Below are positions 1 to 8,544 of a DNA stretch of 59,008 bases, one piece after another. Made by a program: the position numbers and the translations under genes. The stretch is from contig UBQW01000061.1 in the NCBI GenBank assembly GCA_900467745.1, forward strand, positions 1-59,008, in the 5' to 3' direction. The first letter of the stretch is position 1. Every line of letters begins with the position of its first letter. Source of the DNA: Hyphomicrobiales bacterium. GTDB lineage: Bacteria > Pseudomonadota > Alphaproteobacteria > Rhizobiales > Rhizobiaceae. The notes under the pieces are model-generated. The model searched no databases, had not been told where the DNA came from, and saw only the letters and a program-made list of their open reading frames with translations.

Positions 1-107
1 TATGCCAAAGTAGTGCTAGCCGTTGGCAACAGTATTTTCAGCGACCACTTCCCTTCCTCGGGCTTTCGGCCTTACACTCTCTTTCATCTCCCGCTGGATG
101 AATGCTC

Positions 108-395
108 ATGCTGTGCAACAGGACAGTATCGCTCACATCATTCGTCATCGCCGCCGCGGTCGCCGGCCAGGCGCCGCTTTTGTTGGCGCAGGAGAAGGCG
201 GCCAGACGCACGCCGCCGGGCGCCATGATTTCCGTCCGTGATGTCATCAAGCCCAACCCGCACGACGGCGCGCTTGCAGCCCCCGTCTTGTCGAATACAT
301 GGTGGATTCGGGTGGGGGCGGCGCAACAGCGTGTCGTGCAGCCCGCTGCGCGCGAAGGAATTCAGAACGCCGATCCGGTCGGTAAGCCGCAGTGA
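108..395 (+). CDS. Possible small secreted protein of unknown function
   Basis: The 95-residue frame is not recognised. It begins with a plausible signal peptide (hydrophobic run SFVIAAAVAGQAPLLLAQ around residues 10-27), followed by a basic stretch. Third codon positions are overwhelmingly G or C, as in real genes of this genome, and this is the main reason to list it. An alternative ATG lies two codons upstream at 102; 108 fits better with the GGA at 96-98. No conserved domain can be seen and it could still be a chance frame or a fragment of a longer decayed gene. Its upstream region lies partly outside the window. Confidence 0.35.
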   Translation: MLCNRTVSLTSFVIAAAVAGQAPLLLAQEKAARRTPPGAMISVRDVIKPNPHDGALAAPVLSNTWWIRVGAAQQRVVQPAAREGIQNADPVGKPQ

Positions 396-545
396 CGTCG
401 ACGCTGCCTTCCGCTGCCTCTACTCATGTGGATGACCGGTTCGCCACTCCATCCGTTCCCGATTGAGAACTGGACGTTTCACCCCCCCGCAAAAATCGAC
501 CTGTGTGGCGCGCCGGCTCCGTCGTGCCAGCGTAACGCCGGGCTG

Positions 546-565
546 TTTACCGTTGCGTACTTACG
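546..565 (+). promoter_or_regulatory. Shared 20-bp element, copy A
   Basis: TTTACCGTTGCGTACTTACG lies 59 bp upstream of the ATG at 625. It is identical at 18-19 of 20 positions to copies before the channel gene (2756), the FGE gene (5864, minus) and the sulfatase gene (7744, minus), and faces its gene as the others do. A GTAAC at about 530 forms a second, inverted half-element upstream, comparable to copy C. Likely an operator or activator site; the binding protein is not shown by the sequence. Confidence 0.75.
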
Positions 566-624
566 CCGATGAGGCACTGCCTCTAGTCTTTCTCGATTAC
601 CCTTGCGGGGAGGCCTTCACGACG

Positions 625-915
625 ATGAGCAGGCAGGGAGGGGCAGGAGGAACGACCAGCGATGCGGCGCGGCGAGGGCTGGCGCGGCTGATGCTGAAGC
701 TGCCCAGGCTGCGCGCGGGACTGCAGGCCGCTGCATTGCGGTCGCGCGATCTCGACGAGCTCTTCGAGGCCTATGAAATCGCCGCCGTCGCGCTCGAGAC
801 GTTTCGCCGGAGCGGGGACCTCGCGCGGACCAGCGAATATGAAGGGCTCTGTTCCGGCATCGAGGAGGACGTAACCCAGCACATCCTACGCACGAATTCG
901 CATATGCCGAAATGA
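625..915 (+). CDS. Hypothetical protein in the motif regulon
   Basis: A 96-residue soluble, helix-rich and strongly basic protein that I do not recognise. A longer frame opens at 463, but that part would run through the shared promoter element at 546-565, so the ATG at 625 is preferred; a GGGGAGG lies 608-614 and is close enough to serve. The helical pattern (repeated LxxLxxA and R-rich faces, residues 15-85) suggests a small helical bundle, perhaps a partner or DNA/RNA-binding accessory. It is followed by the ToxR-like regulator on the same strand, with a separate promoter region between them. The shared promoter element links it to the sulfatase genes; its function is unknown. Confidence 0.5.
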   Translation: MSRQGGAGGTTSDAARRGLARLMLKLPRLRAGLQAAALRSRDLDELFEAYEIAAVALETFRRSGDLARTSEYEGLCSGIEEDVTQHILRTNSHMPK

Positions 916-953
916 GACGGATCTGACGCGAACTGTATCATTTATAGGGCTTG

Positions 954-985
954 TTAGCGTTTCGTATTGCAACTTAATGTTAAGT
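954..985 (+). promoter_or_regulatory. Degenerate element copy plus inverted repeat before the regulator
   Basis: TTAGCGTTTCGTATTG (954-969) agrees with the shared element core TTACCGTTGCGTACTT at 12 of 16 positions and has the same orientation to the downstream gene. It is followed directly by a perfect inverted repeat ACTTAA-TG-TTAAGT (972-985). The regulator starts at 1040. This arrangement would suit autoregulation, but the match is weak enough that chance is possible. Confidence 0.4.
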
Positions 986-1039
986 GCGCGATAGTTTTCC
1001 TGTTCTGCTTTAGTGACCAGTGCGTATCGGGGGCGGCCC

Positions 1040-2743
1040 ATGAGTGCTGAAGTACACGGTGAGGGGGCATGCGAAGTCAGCCTTGAAGAGGCTGAGGCGG
1101 AGCTCGAACGGCTTCTCTCGGACAGCCGCTTCAGGGTATCGGACCGGCAGCGCGATATCTTGCGCTATCTCGCCGAGCGCCGGTTTGCGGGTTGCCGCGA
1201 GGGTGTGAAAGCCTATTCCATCGCGCTTGACGTGCTCGGGCGCTCCAGCAATTTCGATGCATCCATCGATCCGATCGTCAGGATCGAGATCAGCCGTCTC
1301 AGAGCCGCGCTCGACGGCTACTATGCCGTGTTCGGCGCCGAACTGGGTGTCGCCGTCCATATTCCGAAGGGCAGCTACGTCGCGCTGTTTCCGCAGGAGG
1401 CGGTGAGCAGCGGTGCACCGGTCGCGCCATCGCTGCTTGCGCATCTCCCGCATCCGGCACTCGCTGATGGCGTGCCGGAAGGGCGCGCCATGGTGCCGTC
1501 GTCGCTTCCGCTCGTGTCACGACGGTGGATGCCGGCGGCTGTGTGCGTCGGGCTGCTTGTGCTTGCGGGCGCCGCGGGCTGGAAAGCCATCGACCGTCCT
1601 GTCGTGACGCTGAAGCCTGCCGTAACCATCATGATGAGCGCGGCCTCGCCTGACATGGCCGGCGAGGCAAGTATCGCCCGGGACACGCTGCTGACTGCGC
1701 TCTCCGCCTTCAGCACGATCGTGGTGACGAGGCCGGGATCGCCGACGCAGCCGTCGCGCCGGGGCTACGAGGTCGATCTCAAATATTACGCCGACAGCGA
1801 TGATCGCTCCGTCTGGTGGCAGGTTGTCGATACCGCGAGCGGCACATTGCTCAAATCGGGACTGGAGCGGGTCGAGACCGAGGGCAAGGAGCCGGCGACG
1901 ATAAGGCTCGAGATCGCCGGCGCGGTGGCGCGGCAGATCGCATCGTCGCGCGGGGTGATCAACGCGCTCGAGGCCCGGGAGGCTCCGGCGGATTCCTTGG
2001 GCAACGCCTGCGTTGCAAGGGCCGAATTCATGCTCGACGGTAGTGAAAGCGGCGGCGGCGTCGAAGGGCTGCGCGGATGCCTGGAGCGGACGCTGGCGGG
2101 TGATCCCCAGGATCCCGACACCAGCGCAATGCTGGCGCGGCTTTATACCCGCGATACCGCAACCATTCCGCAGGCCCTTGAGATGGCGAAGTCTGCGGTT
2201 TCCACCGCACCTCTGTCCGATCGGGCGCAGGGCGCGCTGATGGCGGCGCGTTTCGCCAGCGGGCGGCTGGACGCGGCGATCGACGCCGGAAACAGGGCGA
2301 TAGCGCTCAATCCCAACAATTCGGCGAATGCCGCGTCGCTCAGCCTCGTGCTCTTCGCCGCCGGCTATTTCAAGGCGGCGAACGACCTTGCGCAGGAGGC
2401 TGTCGCGATGGAGGAAACGCCGCCACGCGATGCCTCGCTGGTGCTGGCGCTTGATGCCTACAGGAACGGCCGGTGGTCGGCGGCGTCGCTTGCCGCCGAG
2501 CAGGCCGTCGGCAACGACATCCTGACGCGCGCTGTTCGCGTGGCCGCGCTTGGCGAGCTCGGCGCGGACAGCGCGGCGCAGCGTCTGGGGGAGGCGGCAA
2601 CTGATCGGGCGGCATTCGTTGCGGCCTTCCGGCAGGCGGCGAAGATGGCGCAGCTTCGGGCTGATCTCGTGGCCAGCCTGGAGACGGGGCTGGGGAAGGC
2701 GGGCGCGAGCTTCGAGGCCGTCGCGAGCATTTCGGGGCAGTGA
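1040..2743 (+). CDS. ToxR/CadC-like membrane-anchored winged-helix regulator with TPR-like C-terminal region
   Basis: The 567-residue protein starts with an OmpR-type winged helix (about residues 30-118). The helix DPIVRIEISRLRAAL resembles the recognition helix of that family, and the closing strand HIPKGSYVALF resembles its wing. One membrane segment follows (about 164-183, PAAVCVGLLVLAGAAGW), preceded by SRRW, which puts the DNA-binding end in the cytoplasm and the rest in the periplasm. Residues from about 340 onward are alanine-rich helical repeats of TPR type. The start at 1040 is chosen over the GTG at 1013 because GGGGGCGG precedes it. One-component membrane regulators of this build sense a periplasmic signal. 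Its neighbours are periplasmic or outer-membrane proteins, so it is the natural candidate for the protein that binds the shared element, though nothing in the sequence proves this. Confidence 0.8.
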   Translation: MSAEVHGEGACEVSLEEAEAELERLLSDSRFRVSDRQRDILRYLAERRFAGCREGVKAYSIALDVLGRSSNFDASIDPIVRIEISRLRAALDGYYAVFGAELGVAVHIPKGSYVALFPQEAVSSGAPVAPSLLAHLPHPALADGVPEGRAMVPSSLPLVSRRWMPAAVCVGLLVLAGAAGWKAIDRPVVTLKPAVTIMMSAASPDMAGEASIARDTLLTALSAFSTIVVTRPGSPTQPSRRGYEVDLKYYADSDDRSVWWQVVDTASGTLLKSGLERVETEGKEPATIRLEIAGAVARQIASSRGVINALEAREAPADSLGNACVARAEFMLDGSESGGGVEGLRGCLERTLAGDPQDPDTSAMLARLYTRDTATIPQALEMAKSAVSTAPLSDRAQGALMAARFASGRLDAAIDAGNRAIALNPNNSANAASLSLVLFAAGYFKAANDLAQEAVAMEETPPRDASLVLALDAYRNGRWSAASLAAEQAVGNDILTRAVRVAALGELGADSAAQRLGEAATDRAAFVAAFRQAAKMAQLRADLVASLETGLGKAGASFEAVASISGQ

Positions 2744-2755
2744 TTTACGGGCGCA

Positions 2756-2775
2756 TTTACCGTTGCGTACTTGTG
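2756..2775 (+). promoter_or_regulatory. Shared 20-bp element, copy B
   Basis: TTTACCGTTGCGTACTTGTG lies 72 bp before the start of the channel gene. A second TTTAC sits exactly 12 bp upstream (2744-2748), giving a direct repeat with roughly one helical turn between half-sites, as OmpR-family regulators often use. It begins 12 bp after the regulator's stop codon, so the channel gene has its own promoter rather than simple read-through. Confidence 0.75.
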
Positions 2776-2847
2776 ACGGCGAGTGGGGGGATTGAAGGTT
2801 CCAAGGTAGCGTAAAAAGCATGCCGCGGGACGAATGAGGGGAAGAGC

Positions 2848-3825
2848 ATGAAACTGAGATTTCTGACCGGAGCGCTTCTTGCCGGCGCATCGATGCTGGC
2901 CTGCGCGCACATGGCCACCGCCGCCGAACGCGGTGCCGGCTTCTATCTGCTCGGCGGCAAGGGTCCGGCCGCGGGTATTCTCCCGCCACCCGGCGTCTAC
3001 CTTCAAAACGACATCTGGCTCTACAAGGGCGATCTCGGCGGCGGCACGCAGCTTCCGACCGGTGGCCGCGTCGCCGTCGGTGTCGAGGGCAAGGCCGCGC
3101 TCGCGGCGCCGACCGTCATGTGGGTCATTCCTGAGGAAGTGATGGGCGGGCGGCTCGGGCTTGGGGCGACCATCCCTGTCGGCTGGCAAGAGACGATCGC
3201 CGATCTCACGCTCTCAGGTCCTGGTGGGGGCGTCTTGTCCGGTGCCACCAAGGATACGATCTTTACCGTTGGCGATCCGCTCGTCAGCGGCACGCTCGGC
3301 TGGGATGCCGGCAACTTCCACTGGACCACGGGCGTTCTCGTCAACATCCCGATCGGGGACTACCAGGATGGCGAGATCTCGAACATCGCGTTCCATCGCT
3401 GGGGTGCCGATGTCAGCGCTGCCGGAACATGGCTCGATCCGGAAATCGGGCTCGATCTCTCGGCGGCGATCGGCGTGACCTTCAACGGCGAAAACCCCGA
3501 CACGAACTATCGCACCGGCACCGAGTTCCACTTCGAATGGGCGGCCGTGCAGCATTTCAACGAGCAGTTCGACGCCGGTCTGGTCGGCTACTATTACGAC
3601 CAGCTGACGGGGGATAGCGGCGAGGGCGCTTTCGGTCCGTTCAAGGGACGCGTGGCGGCGATCGGTGCGACGATCGGCTGGAACTTCAAGGCCGGCGAGC
3701 TGCCGATCTCGGCGCGGATCAAATATTTCCACGAGTTCGCCGCCGAGAACCGTGCAGAGGGAGACTCGGTGTTTCTGACGATCTCGATGCCGCTGTCGAT
3801 CACCAAGCCCGTCGCGGTGCAGTAG
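2848..3825 (+). CDS. Outer-membrane channel-like protein (SphA / MetA-phenol-degradation family)
   Basis: The 325-residue protein has a clear signal peptide (MKLRFLTGALLAGASMLACAHMATAAE). After it come amphipathic strands rich in aromatic and glycine residues, ending in a strand near the C-terminus, as in outer-membrane beta-barrels. The start of the mature part (GAGFYLLGGKGPAAGILPPP) and the later NGENPDTNYRTGTEFHFEW segment are typical of the transporter family annotated as SphA-like or MetA pathway of phenol degradation, which is thought to move hydrophobic or aromatic compounds. GGGGAAG precedes the ATG. It is convergent with the phosphatase gene. Given its neighbours it may admit a sulfated or phosphorylated substrate to the periplasm; this is inference. 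Confidence 0.75.
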   Translation: MKLRFLTGALLAGASMLACAHMATAAERGAGFYLLGGKGPAAGILPPPGVYLQNDIWLYKGDLGGGTQLPTGGRVAVGVEGKAALAAPTVMWVIPEEVMGGRLGLGATIPVGWQETIADLTLSGPGGGVLSGATKDTIFTVGDPLVSGTLGWDAGNFHWTTGVLVNIPIGDYQDGEISNIAFHRWGADVSAAGTWLDPEIGLDLSAAIGVTFNGENPDTNYRTGTEFHFEWAAVQHFNEQFDAGLVGYYYDQLTGDSGEGAFGPFKGRVAAIGATIGWNFKAGELPISARIKYFHEFAAENRAEGDSVFLTISMPLSITKPVAVQ

Positions 3826-3844
3826 GCCGCGCGATTCATCTGGA

Positions 3845-4836
3845 TCACTGGTCGAAGGCGAAGACCTTCTTCCAGTCGTTCTCCATGTCGACGACGAGCC
3901 AGTTGCGGCGTTCGGCTTCATCCAGGGCCTTGTCGAGCTTGCCGAAGGCGGATTGGCGGTCATAGGCATATTCACGCGCGCCATCGGTGTGGTGGACGAT
4001 GAGGGCGAAGCCGGGCGTCTTGGCCGTGACCCAACGCAGCATCTCGTAATCGCCATCGGAATTGCCGGCCACGAAGATCGGCTTGCGGCCGATGAACTTG
4101 TTGATCCCGGTAGGCTTGCCGGGGCCGTCATCGATGAAATCGATCTTCGGCAGGCGCTTCAGCACCGGCACATCGTCGACGATGGCATATTGAGTGGCGA
4201 TGGTGCTGCCGACGACTTGTTGCGGCGGGATGCCATAGAGCTTTTCCGTCACCGGCCGCATGAATTCGACGCCGCCGCCGGAGACGATATAGGTGGTGAA
4301 GCCGTTGGCGCGCAGATAGTCCAGAAGCTCGCGCATCGGCAGAAAGGTCATCTCGGTGTAGGGGCGGCCGGATTTCGGGTGTTTCGCGGTCGCGAACCAA
4401 TCGGTCACGATCTTTTCGAACTCGTCCGTCGTCATGCCGGCATGCGTTGCCATGCCGAGCTCGACCATCCCCATCTCGCCGCCCCGGGCGATGCCCTTGA
4501 CGTCGCCATTCAGGATGCTCGCGAAGGGCTCCTTGGTTTTCCATTCGGGATGTTCTGGCGCCAGCGTCTTCACCCGGTCGAGCATGAAGCCGAGCTGGAT
4601 ATAGAAGGGCTGTTCGGTCCACAGCGTGCCGTCATTGTCGAAGACGGCGATGCGATCATCCGGAGCAACGAAACCGTCGCCGCCCTCGGTCGTCGTGGCT
4701 TTCACGAAGTCGATAATCCTCTGCCGGGCAGGCGTGTCGTTCCACGAAGCTAACGGTTCCTGCGCAAGCGCGGCCACGGGTGCGGCGATCAGGGTGATGA
4801 CGAGTAGGCAGGTGCGGGCGGCGGCGAGTAAGGGTC

Positions 4837-4840
<4 letters not shown>
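3845..4840 (-). CDS. Periplasmic HAD-superfamily phosphatase
   Basis: The 331-residue protein has a signal peptide (hydrophobic residues 3-24, ending AALAQ). HAD motif I is VFDNDGTLW, with nucleophile D68 and acid D70; motif II is in TYIVSGGG, and motif IV with acidic residues is near AGNSDGD. This matches the family of exported HAD hydrolases often labelled phosphoserine phosphatase-like or acid phosphatase. A longer open frame exists upstream, but the ATG at 4840 overlaps the FGE stop by ATGA and puts the signal peptide at the N-terminus. It is therefore translationally coupled to the FGE gene. Its role beside a sulfatase suggests that phosphate and sulfate esters are removed from the same type of substrate. 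Confidence 0.85.
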
Positions 4841-5814
<974 letters not shown>

Positions 5815-5863
5815 CGCCGTCTCCCGATTATGAGGGCCCAACATCGCGCAGGCGCGCGCGCGA

Positions 5864-5883
5864 GGTAAGTACGCAACGGTAAA
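5864..5883 (-). promoter_or_regulatory. Shared 20-bp element, copy C
   Basis: On the minus strand this reads TTTACCGTTGCGTACTTACC, ending 49 bp before the FGE start. Together with the sequence just upstream it makes a perfect inverted repeat on the plus strand: GTAAATGC (5879-5886), 5 bp, GCATTTAC (5892-5899). A further GTAAGTGC follows at 5911-5918. Copy C is therefore the most elaborate of the set. Confidence 0.75.
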
Positions 5884-5979
5884 TGCCGGCCGCATTTACG
5901 TGTGGGGGCCGTAAGTGCGCGCGATAGACGAGATGTACCGGGCGCGATCGTGGTTGCGCCCGGCAATTCCCATTTCTCG

Positions 5980-7620
5980 CTATTTGGCGCCCGGACCCTG
6001 GTCGATCGAGTTCATCAGCGCCGAAATCATCTGGTCGACGCTGAAGCTTGCCGGCCGCTGGCTCGGTGGATATTCGCGGAACGTCTGCAGGAAGGGAGCG
6101 ACCTTGTAGACGCCGTACTGCACGAGATAGGCGTTCTTCATCACCCAGTCGTAATATTGATCCGAGACGACATCCGCGCGCTCGTAGGGATCCATCCTGA
6201 GGTTGAACACCTTCGGCACACGCAGGCAGGTGAACGGATTGGCCCATACCACGAAGCCGCCCGGCTGCCGCTGTTCGCAGAAGACGATCTTCCAGTTGTC
6301 GTAGCGATAGGCGACGAGTTCGCCATCGTCGTTGAAGTAGAAGAACTCGTCACGCGCGGACTTCGGTTGCTCTCCCTTGAGATAAGGAAGCTGGTTGAAG
6401 CCGTCGAGGTGAACCTTGAACTGGTTGCCGCTGATCGAGGTGCCTTTCGCAAGCTTCTCCTTGATGTCGCCATCGCCGGCAGCTGCGACCAGGGTCGGGA
6501 ACCAGTCGAGACCGGACATCATTTCGTTCGACACTTCGCCAGCCTTGATCTTGCCCGGCCAGCGGATCATCGCTGGAACACGGAAGGCGCCTTCCCAGTT
6601 CGTGTCCTTTTCGCTGCGGAACGCGGTGGTTGCCGCATCTGGCCAGGAGAACTGGTTGGGGCCGTTATCGGTCGTGTAGACGACGATCGTGTTGTCGGCG
6701 ACCTTCAGGTCGTCGAGCGCCTGCAGCAGCTTGCCCACGTCGCCATCATGCTCGACCATGCCGTCGGCATAGTCGTTGCCCGGCATTCCGCTCTGGCCCT
6801 TCATCGAGTCCCTGACATGCGTGAAGACATGCATGCGGGTCGTGTTCATCCAGGTGAAGAAGGGCTTTCCGGCCTTGACCTGCCGGTCCATGAAATCGAT
6901 GGCAGCCGAGGTGGTCTCGTCGTCGATGGTTTCCATGCGCTTGGTGGTCAGCGCGCCCGTATCCCCGATCTTGCCGTCCGCCGACGCCTTCAGAACACCG
7001 CGCGGGGCATTGGACCGCACGAATTCCTCGTCGCCCTTCGGATAGTAGGGCCGCTCGGGCTCTTCCTCGGCATTCAGGTGATAGAGGTTGCCGTAGAATT
7101 CGTCGAAGCCGTGTTTCGTCGGCAAAAACTCGTCGCGGTCGCCGAGATGGTTCTTGCCGAACTGACCGGTGGCGTAGCCGAGCGGCTTGAGCGCCTGCGC
7201 GATGGTGATGTCACGCGGCTGCAGGCCGACGGTCGCGCCGGGGATGCCGACCTTGCAAAGGCCGGTGCGCAGGCAGACCTGCCCGGTAATGAAGGTCGAA
7301 CGCCCCGCCGTGCAGCTGTTCTCGGCGTAATAGTCCGTGAACATCATGCCTTCCTTGGCGATGCGGTCGATATTCGGCGTCTTGTAGCCCACCAGGCCGA
7401 AGGAATAGGCGCTGATATTGGTCTGGCCGATGTCGTCGCCGAAGATGACGAGAATATTGGGCTTGGATGTGTCCTGCGTAGCCGCGGCATCGGTGGCGGG
7501 CGCAGGGGCTGCCGGCGCCGCCTGCTGGGCTCTGGCCGGAGACAGAAACGTGGTCGACGTCAGCGCCATCGCGACCGCGACCGTTGCCGAAAACAGCTTC
7601 TTTGGAAGGGAGTTCGTCAT
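5980..7620 (-). CDS. Periplasmic type I sulfatase (arylsulfatase family)
   Basis: The 546-residue protein carries an N-terminal export signal (hydrophobic residues 11-27, then PARAQ) and an alanine/proline-rich linker. The sulfatase core begins at NILVIFGDDIG, where D62 and D63 would bind calcium. The modification site is NSCTAGRSTF: C103, with A105 and R107, fits C-x-[PA]-x-R, the sequence FGE acts on. HVFTHVRD and the TDNGPNQFSWPDA segment supply further active-site residues. It would cleave sulfate esters in the periplasm. The substrate cannot be told from sequence. GAGGAG precedes the ATG; the open frame upstream is ignored because it would include the shared element. It is transcribed separately from the FGE gene 166 bp downstream, but from the same type of promoter. 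Confidence 0.92.
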   Translation of the reverse strand: MTNSLPKKLFSATVAVAMALTSTTFLSPARAQQAAPAAPAPATDAAATQDTSKPNILVIFGDDIGQTNISAYSFGLVGYKTPNIDRIAKEGMMFTDYYAENSCTAGRSTFITGQVCLRTGLCKVGIPGATVGLQPRDITIAQALKPLGYATGQFGKNHLGDRDEFLPTKHGFDEFYGNLYHLNAEEEPERPYYPKGDEEFVRSNAPRGVLKASADGKIGDTGALTTKRMETIDDETTSAAIDFMDRQVKAGKPFFTWMNTTRMHVFTHVRDSMKGQSGMPGNDYADGMVEHDGDVGKLLQALDDLKVADNTIVVYTTDNGPNQFSWPDAATTAFRSEKDTNWEGAFRVPAMIRWPGKIKAGEVSNEMMSGLDWFPTLVAAAGDGDIKEKLAKGTSISGNQFKVHLDGFNQLPYLKGEQPKSARDEFFYFNDDGELVAYRYDNWKIVFCEQRQPGGFVVWANPFTCLRVPKVFNLRMDPYERADVVSDQYYDWVMKNAYLVQYGVYKVAPFLQTFREYPPSQRPASFSVDQMISALMNSIDQGPGAK

Positions 7621-7743
7621 GACGCGCTCCTCACCGATGGATCGTTCAACATTGATGGCTCCCTTGTGCCGGGCGGCCAGTGCCGCCGGATCTCGATCGT
7701 CGTCAGCCGACGCGAGGGGAGCCTTTCGCTTTATGTGCGCGCG

Positions 7744-7763
7744 CGTAAGTACGTAACGGTAAA
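7744..7763 (-). promoter_or_regulatory. Shared 20-bp element, copy D
   Basis: On the minus strand this reads TTTACCGTTACGTACTTACG, 123 bp before the sulfatase start. On the plus strand GTAA units repeat at 7746, 7754, 7760, 7772 and 7783; two of the gaps are 11-12 bp, near one helical turn. This fits tandem binding by a winged-helix regulator. Confidence 0.75.
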
Positions 7764-7878
7764 TGGCGGTGTAACGGCCATGTAAACGGAGCGCTTGCGT
7801 GTGAGGTGCACCAAGCGCCGGCATCGATAAAATGCCGTGCGCGCAGATTGCGGCCGCGGTGAAATAGGTGTGCCGCCG

Positions 7879-8316
7879 CTATTTCACGACCACAACCGGG
7901 ATCGTCGATCTGGCCAGCACGTCCTGCGTCTGGCTGCCGAGGAGCATGCGGACGATGCCGGTGCGGCCATGCGAGGAGATGACGATCAGGCCGCAGTTGC
8001 GCGCCTGCGCGGTCTCAAGGATGCCGGTTGCCGCCGAGATGGCTGTTTCGTTGATGAACTCGGCCACCACGCCCGCCGCCGCCGCCCTATGCCGGACAAA
8101 CAGTTCGGTGGCTGCAAGCTCTTGCCTGACGCCCTGGTCATAGCTCTCGAACGCCTGCCCTTGCACGACGCCCTGCAAAGCAAGGCCGCTGAGCGGCACC
8201 GTCACGCAAACGACTGTGACCGGCAGCCCCAGCGTCTTTGCCAATGCCAGACCATGATCCAGCCCCTTGGTGGCCAGTTGCGAGCCGTCTGTGGGGATGA
8301 GAATGCGGGTATACAT
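7879..8316 (-). CDS. Universal stress protein (UspA family)
   Basis: A single Usp domain of 145 residues fills the protein. The N-terminal strand is YTRILIPTDGS; the ATP-binding signature near the C-terminus is SSHGRTGIVRMLLGS (G-x-x-G spaced from G-S), followed by VLARSTIPVVVVK. It is therefore the nucleotide-binding kind. AGAGGA precedes the ATG. Usp proteins support survival under stress and low oxygen. An FNR/FixK-type box lies about 77 bp upstream, with a -10-like hexamer at the right distance, so oxygen limitation is the likely signal. Confidence 0.93.
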   Translation of the reverse strand: MYTRILIPTDGSQLATKGLDHGLALAKTLGLPVTVVCVTVPLSGLALQGVVQGQAFESYDQGVRQELAATELFVRHRAAAAGVVAEFINETAISAATGILETAQARNCGLIVISSHGRTGIVRMLLGSQTQDVLARSTIPVVVVK

Positions 8317-8358
8317 GCGGGGTTCCTCTTTTGGATCTTGGTGGGATCAACCTGGAGG

Positions 8359-8400
8359 AGTGTAAAGGACTGGGAGTGCGGGGGCTTTGATCGGTGTCAA
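8359..8400 (-). promoter_or_regulatory. FNR/FixK-type promoter of the usp gene
   Basis: On the minus strand TTGAC-ACCG-ATCAA (8387-8400) matches the FNR/FixK consensus TTGAT-N4-ATCAA with one mismatch. TACACT (8359-8364) could be the -10 hexamer. If so, the box would be centred at about -41.5 from the start of transcription, the classic position for activation by this family. Confidence 0.65.
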
Positions 8401-8544
8401 GTGAGGATGCCAAGTCCTGCGGGCGAGGGTCCGCAGATCTGAAACAGCCTCGGGACAGCTTAGACAGCTAAGGCATGCGCAGCAACGATGCCCGTTTTTA
8501 GTCGTCGAATGCGCGCAATCGCCGTCTAACACGCTGGTGCCTAT

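Noticed and set aside
1517..2989. Long minus-strand frame across the regulator and channel genes
   Set aside because: Arginine-rich shadow translation, covers a promoter element, no plausible start.
3262..3270. TTTACCGTT inside the channel gene
   Set aside because: Only the first nine bases match the shared element, and it lies in coding sequence; similar short matches occur elsewhere by chance.
8347..8532. Short minus-strand frame between usp and the first paralogue
   Set aside because: It would cover the FNR/FixK promoter, its cysteine-rich translation is not convincing and it has no ribosome binding site.
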